NCBI GenBank assembly: GCA_903922735.1
Contig: CAIXUZ010000039.1
Coordinates: 1-41,785 of the forward strand
DNA: 41,785 nt
Direction of reading: 5' to 3'
From: an uncultured Verrucomicrobia subdivision 3 bacterium
GTDB taxonomy: Bacteria; Verrucomicrobiota; Verrucomicrobiia; Limisphaerales; UBA11358
Shown here: positions 16,976 to 26,321 of the stretch, one piece after another
How the letters are laid out: every line of letters starts with the position of its first letter
Position numbering within the stretch: position 1 is the stretch's first letter
Position numbers and translations under genes: made by a program
The notes under the pieces: generated by a model
Told to the model about the DNA's origin: nothing
Database searches by the model: none
The model's input: only the letters and a program-made list of their open reading frames with translations

Positions 16976-17980
16976 TTATTTCACCAGCTCTTCCGCGATC
17001 TGCACGGCGTTGAGCGCCGCGCCTTTGAGCAACTGATCGCCACTCACCCAGAAGCACAAGCCATTATCCAACGCGCAGTCGAGCCGCAGCCGGCCGACTT
17101 CGCAGTTGTATTTCTCGGAGGTGAAGAGCGGCATCGGATATTTTTTGTTCTCCGGCTCGTCCACCACATCGAGGCCGGGCGCCTTTTTCAAAACCGCGCG
17201 GGCGGCCTCAAGGGAAACCGGTTTCTCAAATTCCGCGCTCACGGCGATGGAATGTGAACGATAGACCGGCACGCGCACGCAGGTCACGCTGGCGCGGAAC
17301 TGATCATGGTGCATGATCTTGCGGCCTTCATTCTCCATCTTCATTTCTTCCTTGGTGTAACCCGTGGACAAAAAAGAATCCACATGCGGAATCACATTGA
17401 ACGCGATCTGGTGCGGATACACTTCCTTGGTCACCGGCTGCCGGGTGACGATCTGCCCGACTTGTCGTTCGAGTTCTTCAATCGCCTTCGCGCCGGTGCC
17501 GGAAACGGCCTGGTAGCTGGAGGCAAAAATGCGCTTCACGCCGAACGCCTGGTGCAGCGGATACAGCGCCATGAGCGTGATGGCCGTGGTGCAATTCGGG
17601 TTGGCGATGATGCCCTTGTGGTTTTTCACATCGGCGGCGTTGATTTCCGGAACGACGAGCGGCACGTTCGGGTCCTGGCGGAACGCGCTGGAATTATCCA
17701 CCACCACGCAGCCGGCCCTGGCCGCGATGGGCGCAAATTCCTTGGAAATACCGCCGCCCGCGCTGAACAGCGCGATGTCAATGCCCTGGAACGAATCCTT
17801 TGTCAGCTCTGTCACGGTGATGTCCTGCCCCTTGAATTTTAATTTCTTCCCGACCGAGCGGGCGGAAGCAAGCAAAGTCAGCCGGCCCACGGGAAAATTC
17901 CGCTTTTCGAGGGTCTTGATCATCTCGATGCCGACTGCGCCAGTGGCACCGACAATTGCGACGTGAGGATTACGGTTCAT
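16976..17980 (-). CDS. asd: Aspartate-semialdehyde dehydrogenase
   Basis: The 334-residue enzyme makes L-aspartate 4-semialdehyde from aspartyl phosphate with NADPH, the branch point to lysine/diaminopimelate, threonine and methionine. The NADP-binding GATGAVG is at residues 11-17, SARSVGK follows, the catalytic Cys is in GIIANPNCTT, and SYQAVSGTGAKAIEELE is the family signature. The C-terminal half has the R-V-P-V-YRSHS segment and ends normally. Length and motifs fit the Gram-positive/verrucomicrobial subtype. The gene is monocistronic, convergent with exbD and divergent from the SNF2 helicase gene. Confidence 0.95.
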   Translation of the reverse strand: MNRNPHVAIVGATGAVGIEMIKTLEKRNFPVGRLTLLASARSVGKKLKFKGQDITVTELTKDSFQGIDIALFSAGGGISKEFAPIAARAGCVVVDNSSAFRQDPNVPLVVPEINAADVKNHKGIIANPNCTTAITLMALYPLHQAFGVKRIFASSYQAVSGTGAKAIEELERQVGQIVTRQPVTKEVYPHQIAFNVIPHVDSFLSTGYTKEEMKMENEGRKIMHHDQFRASVTCVRVPVYRSHSIAVSAEFEKPVSLEAARAVLKKAPGLDVVDEPENKKYPMPLFTSEKYNCEVGRLRLDCALDNGLCFWVSGDQLLKGAALNAVQIAEELVK

Positions 17981-18088
17981 AAATGGCTGGTTAATCTAGC
18001 AAAAAAACCGCCCTCGTCAATCGCGCCGCCATTACCCGACCAAAAAACTTTTTCTTTACGATTGACCGGCAAGGCGGGTTCTGTCGAA

Positions 18089-21000
18089 ATGATAGAACCT
18101 AGTTATTTTGCCCAGATGCCGAGAACGCCAGCCCATAATGGAAATGGTTCGCCCCGCAGCGGCGCGAACAAATATGACGCGAACAACAAGGTTTTGTCGC
18201 AGACTTACGGCGCCTTTGCCGACCTGCGCCGCGAGCTGTCCGATTCAAAAAGCACGGTTTCCGAGCGCGAAGAAATCCTGCGCGGTTTTGCCGGCTGCCC
18301 GGACTCCCAAAGAGCCTGGCTGCTGCTGGAGGATTATTTCGAAAAGCTTTTACTTTCCCGCCGCGATTTTCCCGCGACCGACTGGTGGCCCAAGATGCTC
18401 GCCATCACCGGCAAGGCCCGGCTGGAAGAACTGGCGTTCCTCTTTTTGCGCGCCAAGCGGTCCGTGCCGCCGGAATTGCAGCCGCACGCCAGCCTGGACC
18501 GTTTTGCCCGCGCCGAGGAAGCCGAACAGGAATTGCGGCTGGTGAAGGAACTGGAAAACTGGCTCTCGCCGCCCGCGCCACTGCACCTCGACACCCCGCG
18601 CGCCACCTTGCGCGTCGTCTGCAAACCGCAACCGGACGAGCAGGAACCGGCGCGCTTCCGGCTGGCCGTGCAATTTCTGCTGCTCCGCCCCCGCACCGGC
18701 GAAAAGGCGCGCTCGCTGCACGATCTCGTGGACCTAGTCGTCCGCGCCGCGCATGAGCAGGAGCTGTTCACGCCGTGGGACTGGGAGTTCATACAGTGGA
18801 TTTACGACACGCACCGCGAACGCGCCGGCAACGAGACGACGCTGCTGCTGGCTGACGCCGAACTGCTCCAGTGGCTCGCACGCTGGGGGCACACCAACCG
18901 CCTCGAATCCGCCGCGAACGGCCAGCCGCTGTTCTTTCACGGCCACATTGTCGCGCTTGCGCCCCATCTGGAAAACGGCGACAAGGAACTTTCCTTCACG
19001 CATCGCATCCTGCTGCCGGACGGCTTGAATCATTCCGTGGCGGAGGCAAGGTTTTTCAACCGCCAGTCGCCGGTCGCGCTCGTGGGAAATGAATTTTTCC
19101 TGCTGCGCAACGCGCCGCCGACCGGCGTCCTGAAGTATCTCGCGCAGAAGCCATCCGTGCCCGTGCGCAAGCTGAGCCACCGCCTGCTGCTGCATTTGCG
19201 CAAGTCACAGGCCAATCACGGCGTGGACTGGGAGCAGCTCTGCGTGGCGCACGCCGCCGCGCCGCAGTTCGTGTTCGAACTGCTGGAAGACACGGTGCAA
19301 TTGCGGCTGCTCGCGAAAAGCGAACGGGACAAAAGCACCTGGGTTTGGAACAGCCATGAATGGGTGCCGCACAACCGGGTGATCAAGCCGGGCGAAAAAC
19401 CGGAAATTCTTGACGACCCGCGCCTCGAACCCGCGGTGCAATGGCTGCGCAAACTCGACTGGTTCATGCAGGAACCAGGTTTATGGATCGGCGATGCGAA
19501 TGAAAATTTTCTCGGCTCGCTCGCCGAGGCTTGGGCCGCGAAACCGGCGGAAGCAGAATTTCTGGGCAATGCATCGTTCCATCGGCTGTTCCTCACGCCG
19601 CACCGGCTCAAGCCGCGCCTCGTCGTGAAAGGCAGCGGCATCGACTGGCTCGCGGTTTCCGCCGAGTGGGAAGCGGAAGGCATGAAGCTTTCAAAATCCG
19701 ACCTCGAACGGCTGGCCGCCGCGACCAGCCGTTTTGTAAAATTGCCGAACGCCGGCTGGGTGGAACTCGATACGAATGCCGTGCAGGGCGCGCACGAGGC
19801 GATGGCGGACATGGGCGTGGACGGGCTCATCGCCGTGCCGCAAAAAATCGGCCTGGAACATGTCGCGCATCTGGACGAGGCCGGTTTGCAGCGCTTCGCG
19901 GAATCGCCGGAAGCGCAGGCCTTGCGCGACCGCGTCCGTGATTTCAAAGGCGTTCCCTCCGCCGACCTGCCGAAATGTCTGCAAGCGGAACTCCGGCCGT
20001 ATCAGAAGGACGGCTTCGATTTCCTCGTCCATCTGGTGCAGGTAAAGCTCGGCGGCATTCTCGCCGATGACATGGGCCTCGGCAAAACGCTCCAGACTTT
20101 GACCTGGCTCGCGTGGCTCAAGGAACGCAACACCAAGAATCCCAAGCCGTCGCTCGTCATCTGCCCGGCGTCCGTGTTGCACAACTGGCGGCGCGAAGCC
20201 GAGCGGTTCACTCCGGGCATGAAGGTGCTCGTGCTCGAAAGCGGCGCGGCGCGGCACAATTTGCGCAAGCAGATCCCGCAGCACGACATCATCGTCACCA
20301 ACTACGCGCTGCTCCGGCGCGACCTGGAGGAATTTCACAAGTTTGCCTTCCGCGCGGTGATCCTGGACGAGGCGCAGTTCATCAAAAATCCGGGCGCGCA
20401 GGTCACGCAATCAGTGAAACAGCTGAAGTGCGAAAATAAAATCGCCCTCACCGGCACGCCGCTCGAAAACCGGCTGCTGGATTTGTGGAGCATCGTGGAT
20501 TTCATCCAGCCGAATTATCTCGGCAATCAGGAACAATTCCTCGACACCTACGAGCCGAAGGGCGGCGAAAATGCCGAGTCCGCCCAGCGCATCGCGCGCC
20601 GCAAACTTTCCGCCAAGCTGCGCCCGCTGCTGCTGCGCCGGCTGAAGAAGCATGTGGCGAAAGATCTGCCCGACCGCATCGAGGAGCGGCGCGATTGCCC
20701 GCTGGGCGACGAACAGCGGAAATTATATCTGGCCGAACTCCGCCGCAGCCGCGAAACCATCGAGCAGGCCGTCGCCACACAAGGGCTCAACAAGAGCAAG
20801 ATGCACGTCCTCGCCGCGCTCACCCGGTTGCGACAGGTATGCTGCCATCCGTCGCTCGTCGGCAGCGACACAGCTTCCGGCAAGACGGATACTTTGTTTG
20901 AATTGCTCGATTCGCTGGTGGCGGAAGGGCAGAAGGTGCTCGTGTTCTCGCAGTTCGTGCAGATGCTGAACATTCTCGAAAAAGAATGCCACGCCCGCAA

Positions 21001-21385
21001 CATCCGCACGCACATCCTCACCGGCCAGACCAAGGACCGCCAGTCGGTTGTCAACGATTTCCAGAAAGACACCGGCGCGAGCGTGTTCCTCCTGAGTTTG
21101 CGCGCGGCGGGCACCGGCCTGAATTTGACCAACGCCAGCTACGTCGTGCTTTACGATCCGTGGTGGAACCCGGCGGTGGAGGCGCAGGCCATCGACCGCT
21201 CGCACCGCATCGGCCAGACGCAGACCGTGAACGCCTACCGCCTCATCGCCCCCGGCACGGTGGAGGAAAAAATCTGGGAACTGCAGCAGAGCAAGGCGCA
21301 GACCATCGCCGACGTGCTTGGCGAAGAAGGTTTTGCCCGCAGCCTCACCGCGATGGATCTGGAATATCTGTTTGCGGAAGATTAA
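18089..21385 (+). CDS. SNF2/SWI2 family DEAD-box-like helicase (RapA/HepA superfamily)
   Basis: The protein (about 1098 residues from the ATG at 18089; 18116 is an alternative, while the frame back to 17963 overlaps asd) has a long N-terminal part of unknown fold, then a SNF2 motor. Visible motifs are DDMGLGKTLQTL (Walker A, about 659), VICPASVLHNW, NYALLRRDL, DEAQFIKNP (about 760), LTGTPLENRLLDLWSI, VFSQFVQML, and the C-lobe SLRAAGTGLNLT, DPWWNPAVEAQAIDRSHRIG and TVEEKI. These are all motor motifs of an intact DNA translocase. Bacterial members remodel protein-nucleic acid complexes or serve in defence systems. No partner gene is nearby, so I favour a housekeeping or general role. Confidence 0.9.
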   Translation: MIEPSYFAQMPRTPAHNGNGSPRSGANKYDANNKVLSQTYGAFADLRRELSDSKSTVSEREEILRGFAGCPDSQRAWLLLEDYFEKLLLSRRDFPATDWWPKMLAITGKARLEELAFLFLRAKRSVPPELQPHASLDRFARAEEAEQELRLVKELENWLSPPAPLHLDTPRATLRVVCKPQPDEQEPARFRLAVQFLLLRPRTGEKARSLHDLVDLVVRAAHEQELFTPWDWEFIQWIYDTHRERAGNETTLLLADAELLQWLARWGHTNRLESAANGQPLFFHGHIVALAPHLENGDKELSFTHRILLPDGLNHSVAEARFFNRQSPVALVGNEFFLLRNAPPTGVLKYLAQKPSVPVRKLSHRLLLHLRKSQANHGVDWEQLCVAHAAAPQFVFELLEDTVQLRLLAKSERDKSTWVWNSHEWVPHNRVIKPGEKPEILDDPRLEPAVQWLRKLDWFMQEPGLWIGDANENFLGSLAEAWAAKPAEAEFLGNASFHRLFLTPHRLKPRLVVKGSGIDWLAVSAEWEAEGMKLSKSDLERLAAATSRFVKLPNAGWVELDTNAVQGAHEAMADMGVDGLIAVPQKIGLEHVAHLDEAGLQRFAESPEAQALRDRVRDFKGVPSADLPKCLQAELRPYQKDGFDFLVHLVQVKLGGILADDMGLGKTLQTLTWLAWLKERNTKNPKPSLVICPASVLHNWRREAERFTPGMKVLVLESGAARHNLRKQIPQHDIIVTNYALLRRDLEEFHKFAFRAVILDEAQFIKNPGAQVTQSVKQLKCENKIALTGTPLENRLLDLWSIVDFIQPNYLGNQEQFLDTYEPKGGENAESAQRIARRKLSAKLRPLLLRRLKKHVAKDLPDRIEERRDCPLGDEQRKLYLAELRRSRETIEQAVATQGLNKSKMHVLAALTRLRQVCCHPSLVGSDTASGKTDTLFELLDSLVAEGQKVLVFSQFVQMLNILEKECHARNIRTHILTGQTKDRQSVVNDFQKDTGASVFLLSLRAAGTGLNLTNASYVVLYDPWWNPAVEAQAIDRSHRIGQTQTVNAYRLIAPGTVEEKIWELQQSKAQTIADVLGEEGFARSLTAMDLEYLFAED

Positions 21386-21415
21386 AGCCACGAGCATCCA
21401 GTTGTAATGGGGTGA

Positions 21416-21503
21416 TGTCCTAATTTCGGAGCGCAGCTCTGTGAGCCGCAACACGTCGCCCTGCAAATCAAGCCGCTGCGGGTCACAGACCCGCGCTCCG
21501 TTA
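21416..21503. repeat. Palindromic element (REP/MITE-like), copy 2
   Basis: TGTCCTAATTTCGGAGCGC...GCGCTCCGTT matches the element at 10698-10800, with compensating changes in the outer stem (GGAGCGC/GCGCTCC here, GGAGCACGG/CCGTGCTCC there). The right outer end (AAATAAGGACAC) is missing. Compensatory differences suggest that the folded structure is kept. It sits between the convergent SNF2 and flippase genes, where it could also stop transcription. Confidence 0.72.
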
Positions 21504-21540
21504 AAGCCCCAAAGCGGAAAGCGGAAAGTTGAAGTTTGAA

Positions 21541-22791
21541 TCAGGTTTGCGTTGTGGCGGGTGGCCGGCGCATTGCCAGCAGCCAAACCGTGAACAGGAT
21601 GACAAAGGCCATGCCCGAGGCGAAAGGCATCACTTGCAGCAAGGCGGCCGGGGATTTTCCCAGCCAGAATAACGTGAGCCAGTAGGCCAAGCCCAAGCCG
21701 CCGTAAAGCAGGGCGATTTTGACCCAGCGGCTCGCCAGCGCCCACATGCCCAAAGCCTGCAACAAGCCGACAGCAACCATGGTCGCAGCCAGTTGTCCGA
21801 CCATGCCGGCGGCTTCCGGTGTGTTCCGCCCAATCATCTGGAGGCAGTATTTTCGCAGCACCAGCAGTCCCACCAGTCCGCAAATCAAACCGATGGCGTA
21901 GAGGCCGATGAGTTTCAGTTGCTCGCGCAAAGCATCGCCGGTATGCGCCGTGGAGCGGTGCGTGAACAACACCGTCAGCAGCGGCGCCACCGTCATGGGC
22001 AGCGCGCGGGCAAACACGCCGGCGCTGGTGTAGTTGTCGAGTTCCGGCTTGGAAAAGAACCGTTGCCCCACCAGCAGGTCACCCTGCGTAAAACAATAAC
22101 CGCCGCCCACGAAGGCGGCGGAAACGATGAGGAACTGGATAAATTCCCGGTCCCATGGCGAAATTGCCTGGGCGGGTCGCGCCAGATCTTTTCTCCAATA
22201 CAACAGAATCAGATTTGACAGCACCGCTATTGCCGTCGCGAGCACCGCCCATTCGGCGGCGGGAAACCTGGCCACCACCCCGCCGGCAAAAACCAGCCGG
22301 ATGCCCGCGCCCAGCAGCCCGATGAGCGCGAGGCGTTTGAACCACGACAGTCCCTGGCACAGCGCGGTCGCGAGTCCGCCCCACAATCCCGCCAGTACGC
22401 AGGCCAGGGCGGCGAACGTCAGGCCGGGCCGGAAATGCAAAAAATCGCTCAACGGTTTCGCCAGCAGGATGGCCAGCAGTGAGCCGGCGATGGTGAGGCG
22501 GAACAGGAATTTCCGGCAACCCGCGAGCAGCCCCTGCAAACGGGCGTCGTCGCCATGAAAATCGTAGCGCGCAATGTAATGGGTGATGGCGGTGGTGGCG
22601 ATAAGCAGCGGTAGACCGAGCAGCCCCACATAGCCGAGCGTGGTGTTCACCAGACCGTATTCGCCGCTTTCCTTGAGCTGGCGGCCGATGATGGCCTGGA
22701 AGGCAAAATTGCCGAGGCCGATCAGAAAGCTGGCGGCGGAAAGAATGAGTCCGCTATGGATCAACCGGCTTTTTGTGGGTTTGTCTTTCAT
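21541..22791 (-). CDS. Wzx-like polysaccharide flippase (MOP superfamily)
   Basis: The 416-residue protein is very hydrophobic with about 12 predicted membrane helices. The first segment (HSGLILSAASFLIGLGNFAFQAIIGRQL...EYGLVNT) has the pattern of the polysaccharide biosynthesis (Wzx/RfbX) family, in which N-terminal helices and the GEYGL stretch are conserved. The family moves lipid-linked oligosaccharides across the cytoplasmic membrane. It lies on the minus strand, 66 bp downstream of the Sel1-repeat membrane protein gene and close to the nucleotide-sugar operon, which supports a role in exporting a surface glycan. The lipid-linked substrate is unknown. Confidence 0.8.
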   Translation of the reverse strand: MKDKPTKSRLIHSGLILSAASFLIGLGNFAFQAIIGRQLKESGEYGLVNTTLGYVGLLGLPLLIATTAITHYIARYDFHGDDARLQGLLAGCRKFLFRLTIAGSLLAILLAKPLSDFLHFRPGLTFAALACVLAGLWGGLATALCQGLSWFKRLALIGLLGAGIRLVFAGGVVARFPAAEWAVLATAIAVLSNLILLYWRKDLARPAQAISPWDREFIQFLIVSAAFVGGGYCFTQGDLLVGQRFFSKPELDNYTSAGVFARALPMTVAPLLTVLFTHRSTAHTGDALREQLKLIGLYAIGLICGLVGLLVLRKYCLQMIGRNTPEAAGMVGQLAATMVAVGLLQALGMWALASRWVKIALLYGGLGLAYWLTLFWLGKSPAALLQVMPFASGMAFVILFTVWLLAMRRPPATTQT

Positions 22792-22857
22792 GTCAGCGAG
22801 GTTATCGACGCGGACATCAAGCCGGCCGGCCGGCTCAGCGTGATGCCGTTGCTGCGA

Positions 22858-24939
22858 TTATGGCCGGCCATTTGGTAATTGTTTCACCAGGTTCTCGGCG
22901 GTGTTGATTTGTTCCTGGGTCATCGCGGCCGCGCAGTCGGTGAGTTCTTTTTCCGCCTCCGCCACCCCTTTTAATTGGGCCAGTTTAATCCATTTGTAGG
23001 CTTCCACGGGGTCGGCTTTTACCGGCTGGCCTTCATGATACATTTTGCCGAGGGCCAGTTGGGCCGGACCAAACCCCTGTTTCGCCGCCCGATCATACCA
23101 ACTATAGGCTTCCCCCAGGTTTTGCGGATAGCCAAGCCCTTTTTGATAGAATTGAGCGAGATAGTATTGTGCTTGGGGGTGGCCTTGGGCGGCCGCCTTT
23201 TGGAACCACGTGGCGGAGTCGTTGAAGCGTTGCGCGTTGTAAAAAATCAACCCGCAACTGTTCTGGGCTTCCACAAATCCTTGTTCGCCGGATTTCTGAA
23301 ACCATTTAAGGGCCTCATTGACGTCCGGTTTCACGCCCAGGCCATTCAGGTAGAGAACCCCCAGGCTGTATTGGGCGGCGGCATTGCCTTGTTCCGCCGC
23401 TTTGCGAAACCACGGAACGCTGGCGGAATAATCCTTGGCGGTGCCCTCGCCCCGGACATAGCGCAATCCCAACTGACATTGGGCCTCGGCCAAACCTTGT
23501 TCCGCCGCCTTTGAAAACCACCGGAAGGCTTCGGTCGGGTTGGCCGCCGTGCCTTGGCCGGACAGATAATGGCCGGCGAGTTGTAATTGCGACTGCGCGT
23601 CGCCTTTTTCAGCCCTGGCTTGCAGCGATTGAACCATGCGCACCTGATGATCAGGCCGGCGGCTTTCGATGATCGAATAATACTGCCAGCCGGGAATGGC
23701 GATGGAAATTCCCACCAGCAAAACCAGCAGCACCGTCAAAACCGGATAAGTTTCGCGCCCACCCCACGGCAGCGCGGGCAAAACGGGATTCAAGGAGTCG
23801 CTTCTGGAACCCGCTGGTCTGGCCGCGGGCGGGTATGTGGCGGAAGTTTGAAACGTGTAATCTTGCCAGCGTTCGGCCAAGATGATCATGCTCAAAGGCA
23901 GGATTTGCATGAAAATCCGGACTTCTTGGAACCCGCCATACATGAATTGTCCGGCCAAAAAAGCGGCCAATACCAGCATGTAAGGCAGAAACCGCCGCCG
24001 CCAGCCCAGCGCCAAGATGAGGATTAATGTGCCCGCGCTGGCAAAAACCACATGGTTGATGGTGGGGGTGAATATATACTGGATGTTATTAATCAGAATC
24101 CTGAATTTAATCACATTGTCCAAGCCCGTGGCGTTGTCCATGGACAAGGTCGCCGCTTGCAAATTTAAATGGCCCAGCAGGATTTTTTTCTCAATGGCAT
24201 AAACCATTCCGAGGCCGATAAAAATCAAAAGCCGCTTCCACCATTTCCAATCCTGGATAAAAAACAGCAGCAAGGCACAAACCAAAACGGTTTCCTTGAA
24301 AAACGAACCGATGCATATGGCCAGAATCATCTGCCAAAACTGGCGGCGCGTGTAAAACAAGATTCCCAAAGTGAAAAATAAAGTGGCGGGAATATCCCAG
24401 GGATAAACATACTGTCCGGAGATTGGCGAAAAATTATACATCAAACCGGCAAAGATGCCTAGGTTGATGAGCAGCGAATGGCGCAAGGCCAGAATCACCA
24501 CCAGAAAAAGCAGGAACAACCATACCCCTTGGAACAGGCCAAAAATAATGTTGTAAGAGGCGATATCCAAAGGGTTGCTTTTGGGCAGAAAATCAAACAA
24601 ATACCCTGAAAACAGCACGCCAAACAACCGCCCTCGCCAGGTATCGCCAATTTGCTCAAAGTGGTAATTTGAAACCGAGCAGGAACTGAACACCCAAAAG
24701 TTGGTGCTATTGTTCGGGATTCCCACCGCATAGGGTTGAACCAGAAAATAATAGGCCACACTCATTGAGACGGCGAAGGTCAGCTCCAAAAACATCGGCG
24801 GCCAGAGCCGTTTCTGTTTGCATTGGTCGAACAGCATCGTCAGCGGCAGTATAAATTCGCGATAGAACAAATTGAACCATCCTAATGGCTGCACGGCCAG
24901 GTTCGGCTGGATCTCCTTGTGGATTTTTTTGGGTTTCAA
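22858..24939 (-). CDS. Multi-pass membrane protein fused to C-terminal Sel1-like repeats
   Basis: The 693-residue protein starts with TTG at 24939, preceded by an AAAGGG-like ribosome site about 8 bases upstream. Residues about 45-430 form a membrane part with about ten helices, EKK/FKE loops and an R-rich loop, similar in plan to GT-C or EpsG-like polymer enzymes but without a motif I can name. From about residue 450 on there are six or seven Sel1-like/TPR units (AxxGxAxAQxxLGxxYxxGxG...A...WFxKAAEQG). Sel1 repeats bind proteins; their orientation relative to the membrane is unknown. The combination could anchor a glycan enzyme to partners. It is 66 bp upstream of the flippase gene on the same strand. 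Confidence 0.75.
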   Translation of the reverse strand: MKPKKIHKEIQPNLAVQPLGWFNLFYREFILPLTMLFDQCKQKRLWPPMFLELTFAVSMSVAYYFLVQPYAVGIPNNSTNFWVFSSCSVSNYHFEQIGDTWRGRLFGVLFSGYLFDFLPKSNPLDIASYNIIFGLFQGVWLFLLFLVVILALRHSLLINLGIFAGLMYNFSPISGQYVYPWDIPATLFFTLGILFYTRRQFWQMILAICIGSFFKETVLVCALLLFFIQDWKWWKRLLIFIGLGMVYAIEKKILLGHLNLQAATLSMDNATGLDNVIKFRILINNIQYIFTPTINHVVFASAGTLILILALGWRRRFLPYMLVLAAFLAGQFMYGGFQEVRIFMQILPLSMIILAERWQDYTFQTSATYPPAARPAGSRSDSLNPVLPALPWGGRETYPVLTVLLVLLVGISIAIPGWQYYSIIESRRPDHQVRMVQSLQARAEKGDAQSQLQLAGHYLSGQGTAANPTEAFRWFSKAAEQGLAEAQCQLGLRYVRGEGTAKDYSASVPWFRKAAEQGNAAAQYSLGVLYLNGLGVKPDVNEALKWFQKSGEQGFVEAQNSCGLIFYNAQRFNDSATWFQKAAAQGHPQAQYYLAQFYQKGLGYPQNLGEAYSWYDRAAKQGFGPAQLALGKMYHEGQPVKADPVEAYKWIKLAQLKGVAEAEKELTDCAAAMTQEQINTAENLVKQLPNGRP

Positions 24940-25261
24940 TGGAATGCCCTTTTGCAGTTGATGATTAAATTATGGGAAAATCTAGCGGGCGGCACATAAA
25001 ATGTCCATTCCTAGTCTGCCACCGGCTCAAGTCAGGGTGCATCTGGACATCGTTCTTAAATCCCGATGCTGGGCCAAATCCCCCCTTAGCTCGAACCCGT
25101 AGGACGCCTGGGTTACCGTAGCGGCGAAGCTGTCAGCAATGTCGAGCAGGCGTCCCGCCTGCATCCTCGTAACGAACCGTTTCCAGATGCGGTGGTGAGT
25201 GCGGTGGTGTGGATGGTGCTTGAAAACAGGGCCGGCTTGTTGTGAAATATATTTTTCCGCA
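24940..25261. other. Divergent intergenic region ahead of the sugar operon
   Basis: This 322-base gap separates the minus-strand Sel1 gene from the + strand sugar operon and should carry the operon promoter. The only structure I can support is the palindrome at 25146-25162. A weak ribosome site is seen for the epimerase start at 25262, preceded by AT-rich DNA (GAAATATATTTTTCCGC). Confidence 0.5.
25146..25162. repeat. Short palindrome GCAGGCG-TCC-CGCCTGC
   Basis: A perfect 7-bp stem with a three-base loop, about 100 bp upstream of the epimerase start. It may be a dispersed palindromic repeat or a regulatory dyad. Confidence 0.5.
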
Positions 25262-26236
25262 ATGAATAAAGTCTTTATCACCGGGGCTGCCGGTTTCATC
25301 GGCAGCAACCTCGCCGACCGCCTCCTGGCCGACGGCAAGACGGTCGTCGGGTGGGATAATTTTTCCACCGGCCAGCGCAAATTTCTTGAAGGCGCGCTGA
25401 GAAATTCCCACTTCAAACTCATTGAAGGCGACAATCTGGATCTGCCGGCGCTGACCAAGGCGATGGCCGGTGCCGACACCGTTTTTCATCTCGCGGCGAA
25501 CGCCGATGTGCGCTTTGGCCTGAATCATCCCGCAAAAGACTTGCAGCAAAACACCGTCGCCACTTTCAACGTGCTGGAAGCCATGCGCGCCAACGGCATC
25601 AAGCGCATCGCCTTCAGTTCCACCGGCAGTGTCTATGGCGAGACGGCGGTGGTTCCCACGCCCGAAGACGCCCCATTCCCGATCCAGACCTCCCTCTACG
25701 CCGCGTCCAAAGTTTCCGGCGAAGGCATGATTTCCAGCTACTGCGAAGGTTTTAAGTTTGAGGGCTACATTTTCCGGTTTGTCTCAATCCTTGGCGAACG
25801 TTACACGCATGGCCACATCTTTGATTTTTACAAGCAACTGCTCGACCACCCCGACCATTTGAAAGTTCTTGGCGACGGCTTGCAGCGGAAAAGCTATCTG
25901 TATGTTCAAGATTGTGTCAGCGCCATGCTGCATGTCATCGGTAAAAGCACGGCCAAATCGGCCAAACACGGAGTGGAAATCTATAACCTGGGCACTGCGG
26001 AATATGTGCAGGTGAATGACTCCATCGGTTACATTTGCGGCGCGCTCGGCCTGAACCCCAAGCGGGAATACTCCGGCGGCGCGCGCGGTTGGGTTGGGGA
26101 CAATCCGTTCATCTTTCTCGACACCAAAAAAATTCAAAGCACGGGCTGGAAAACCTCGCTGACGATTGAGCAGGGCATCAGACGCACGCTGGAATGGCTG
26201 CAGCAAAACCAGTGGGTCTACGAAACCAGAAAATGA
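25262..26236 (+). CDS. NAD-dependent nucleotide-sugar epimerase (extended SDR)
   Basis: The start is the ATG at 25262 (MNKVFITGAAGFIGSN); the frame open to 25199 adds no family sequence. The 324-residue product has the dinucleotide site GAAGFIG (8-14), DNFSTG after strand beta2, HLAANADV (77-84), Ser/Thr in AFSSTGSVYGE (117-127), and Tyr146-Lys150 in LYAASK. RFVSILGERYTHGHIFDF and VLGDGLQRKSYLYVQDCV are substrate-side motifs. It probably epimerises a nucleotide-linked sugar. It opens the co-directional run of sugar genes; by position and family it would match the epimerase (LmbM-type) step of the lincomycin octose pathway, which is inference. Confidence 0.88.
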   Translation: MNKVFITGAAGFIGSNLADRLLADGKTVVGWDNFSTGQRKFLEGALRNSHFKLIEGDNLDLPALTKAMAGADTVFHLAANADVRFGLNHPAKDLQQNTVATFNVLEAMRANGIKRIAFSSTGSVYGETAVVPTPEDAPFPIQTSLYAASKVSGEGMISSYCEGFKFEGYIFRFVSILGERYTHGHIFDFYKQLLDHPDHLKVLGDGLQRKSYLYVQDCVSAMLHVIGKSTAKSAKHGVEIYNLGTAEYVQVNDSIGYICGALGLNPKREYSGGARGWVGDNPFIFLDTKKIQSTGWKTSLTIEQGIRRTLEWLQQNQWVYETRK

Positions 26237-26257
26237 ACAATAAAAGCGGAAATCGAG

Positions 26258-26316
26258 AAAGCGGGAAAGCGGAAACGCTGCGCCCGTTCACGCCCCAAGT
26301 TTCCGCTTTCCGCTTT
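26258..26316. repeat. Inverted pair of GCGGAAA heptad repeats just before the dehydrogenase start
   Basis: AAAGCGGGAAAGCGGAAAC at 26258-26276 pairs with GTTTCCGCTTTCCGCTTT at 26299-26316, with a 22-base loop and one bulged G. The right arm ends five bases before the ATG at 26322, where a ribosome site would be expected. In RNA it would form a strong hairpin at the start codon. Confidence 0.75.
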
Positions 26317-26321
26317 GCGTT

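Noticed and set aside
18089..21385. SNF2 helicase as part of a defence island
   Set aside because: Its neighbours are asd and a flippase, with no nuclease or other defence genes, so there is no support.
20723..21883. 386-residue minus-strand frame near the SNF2 gene end
   Set aside because: Antisense to the helicase C-terminal region and continued through a palindromic repeat; no motifs.
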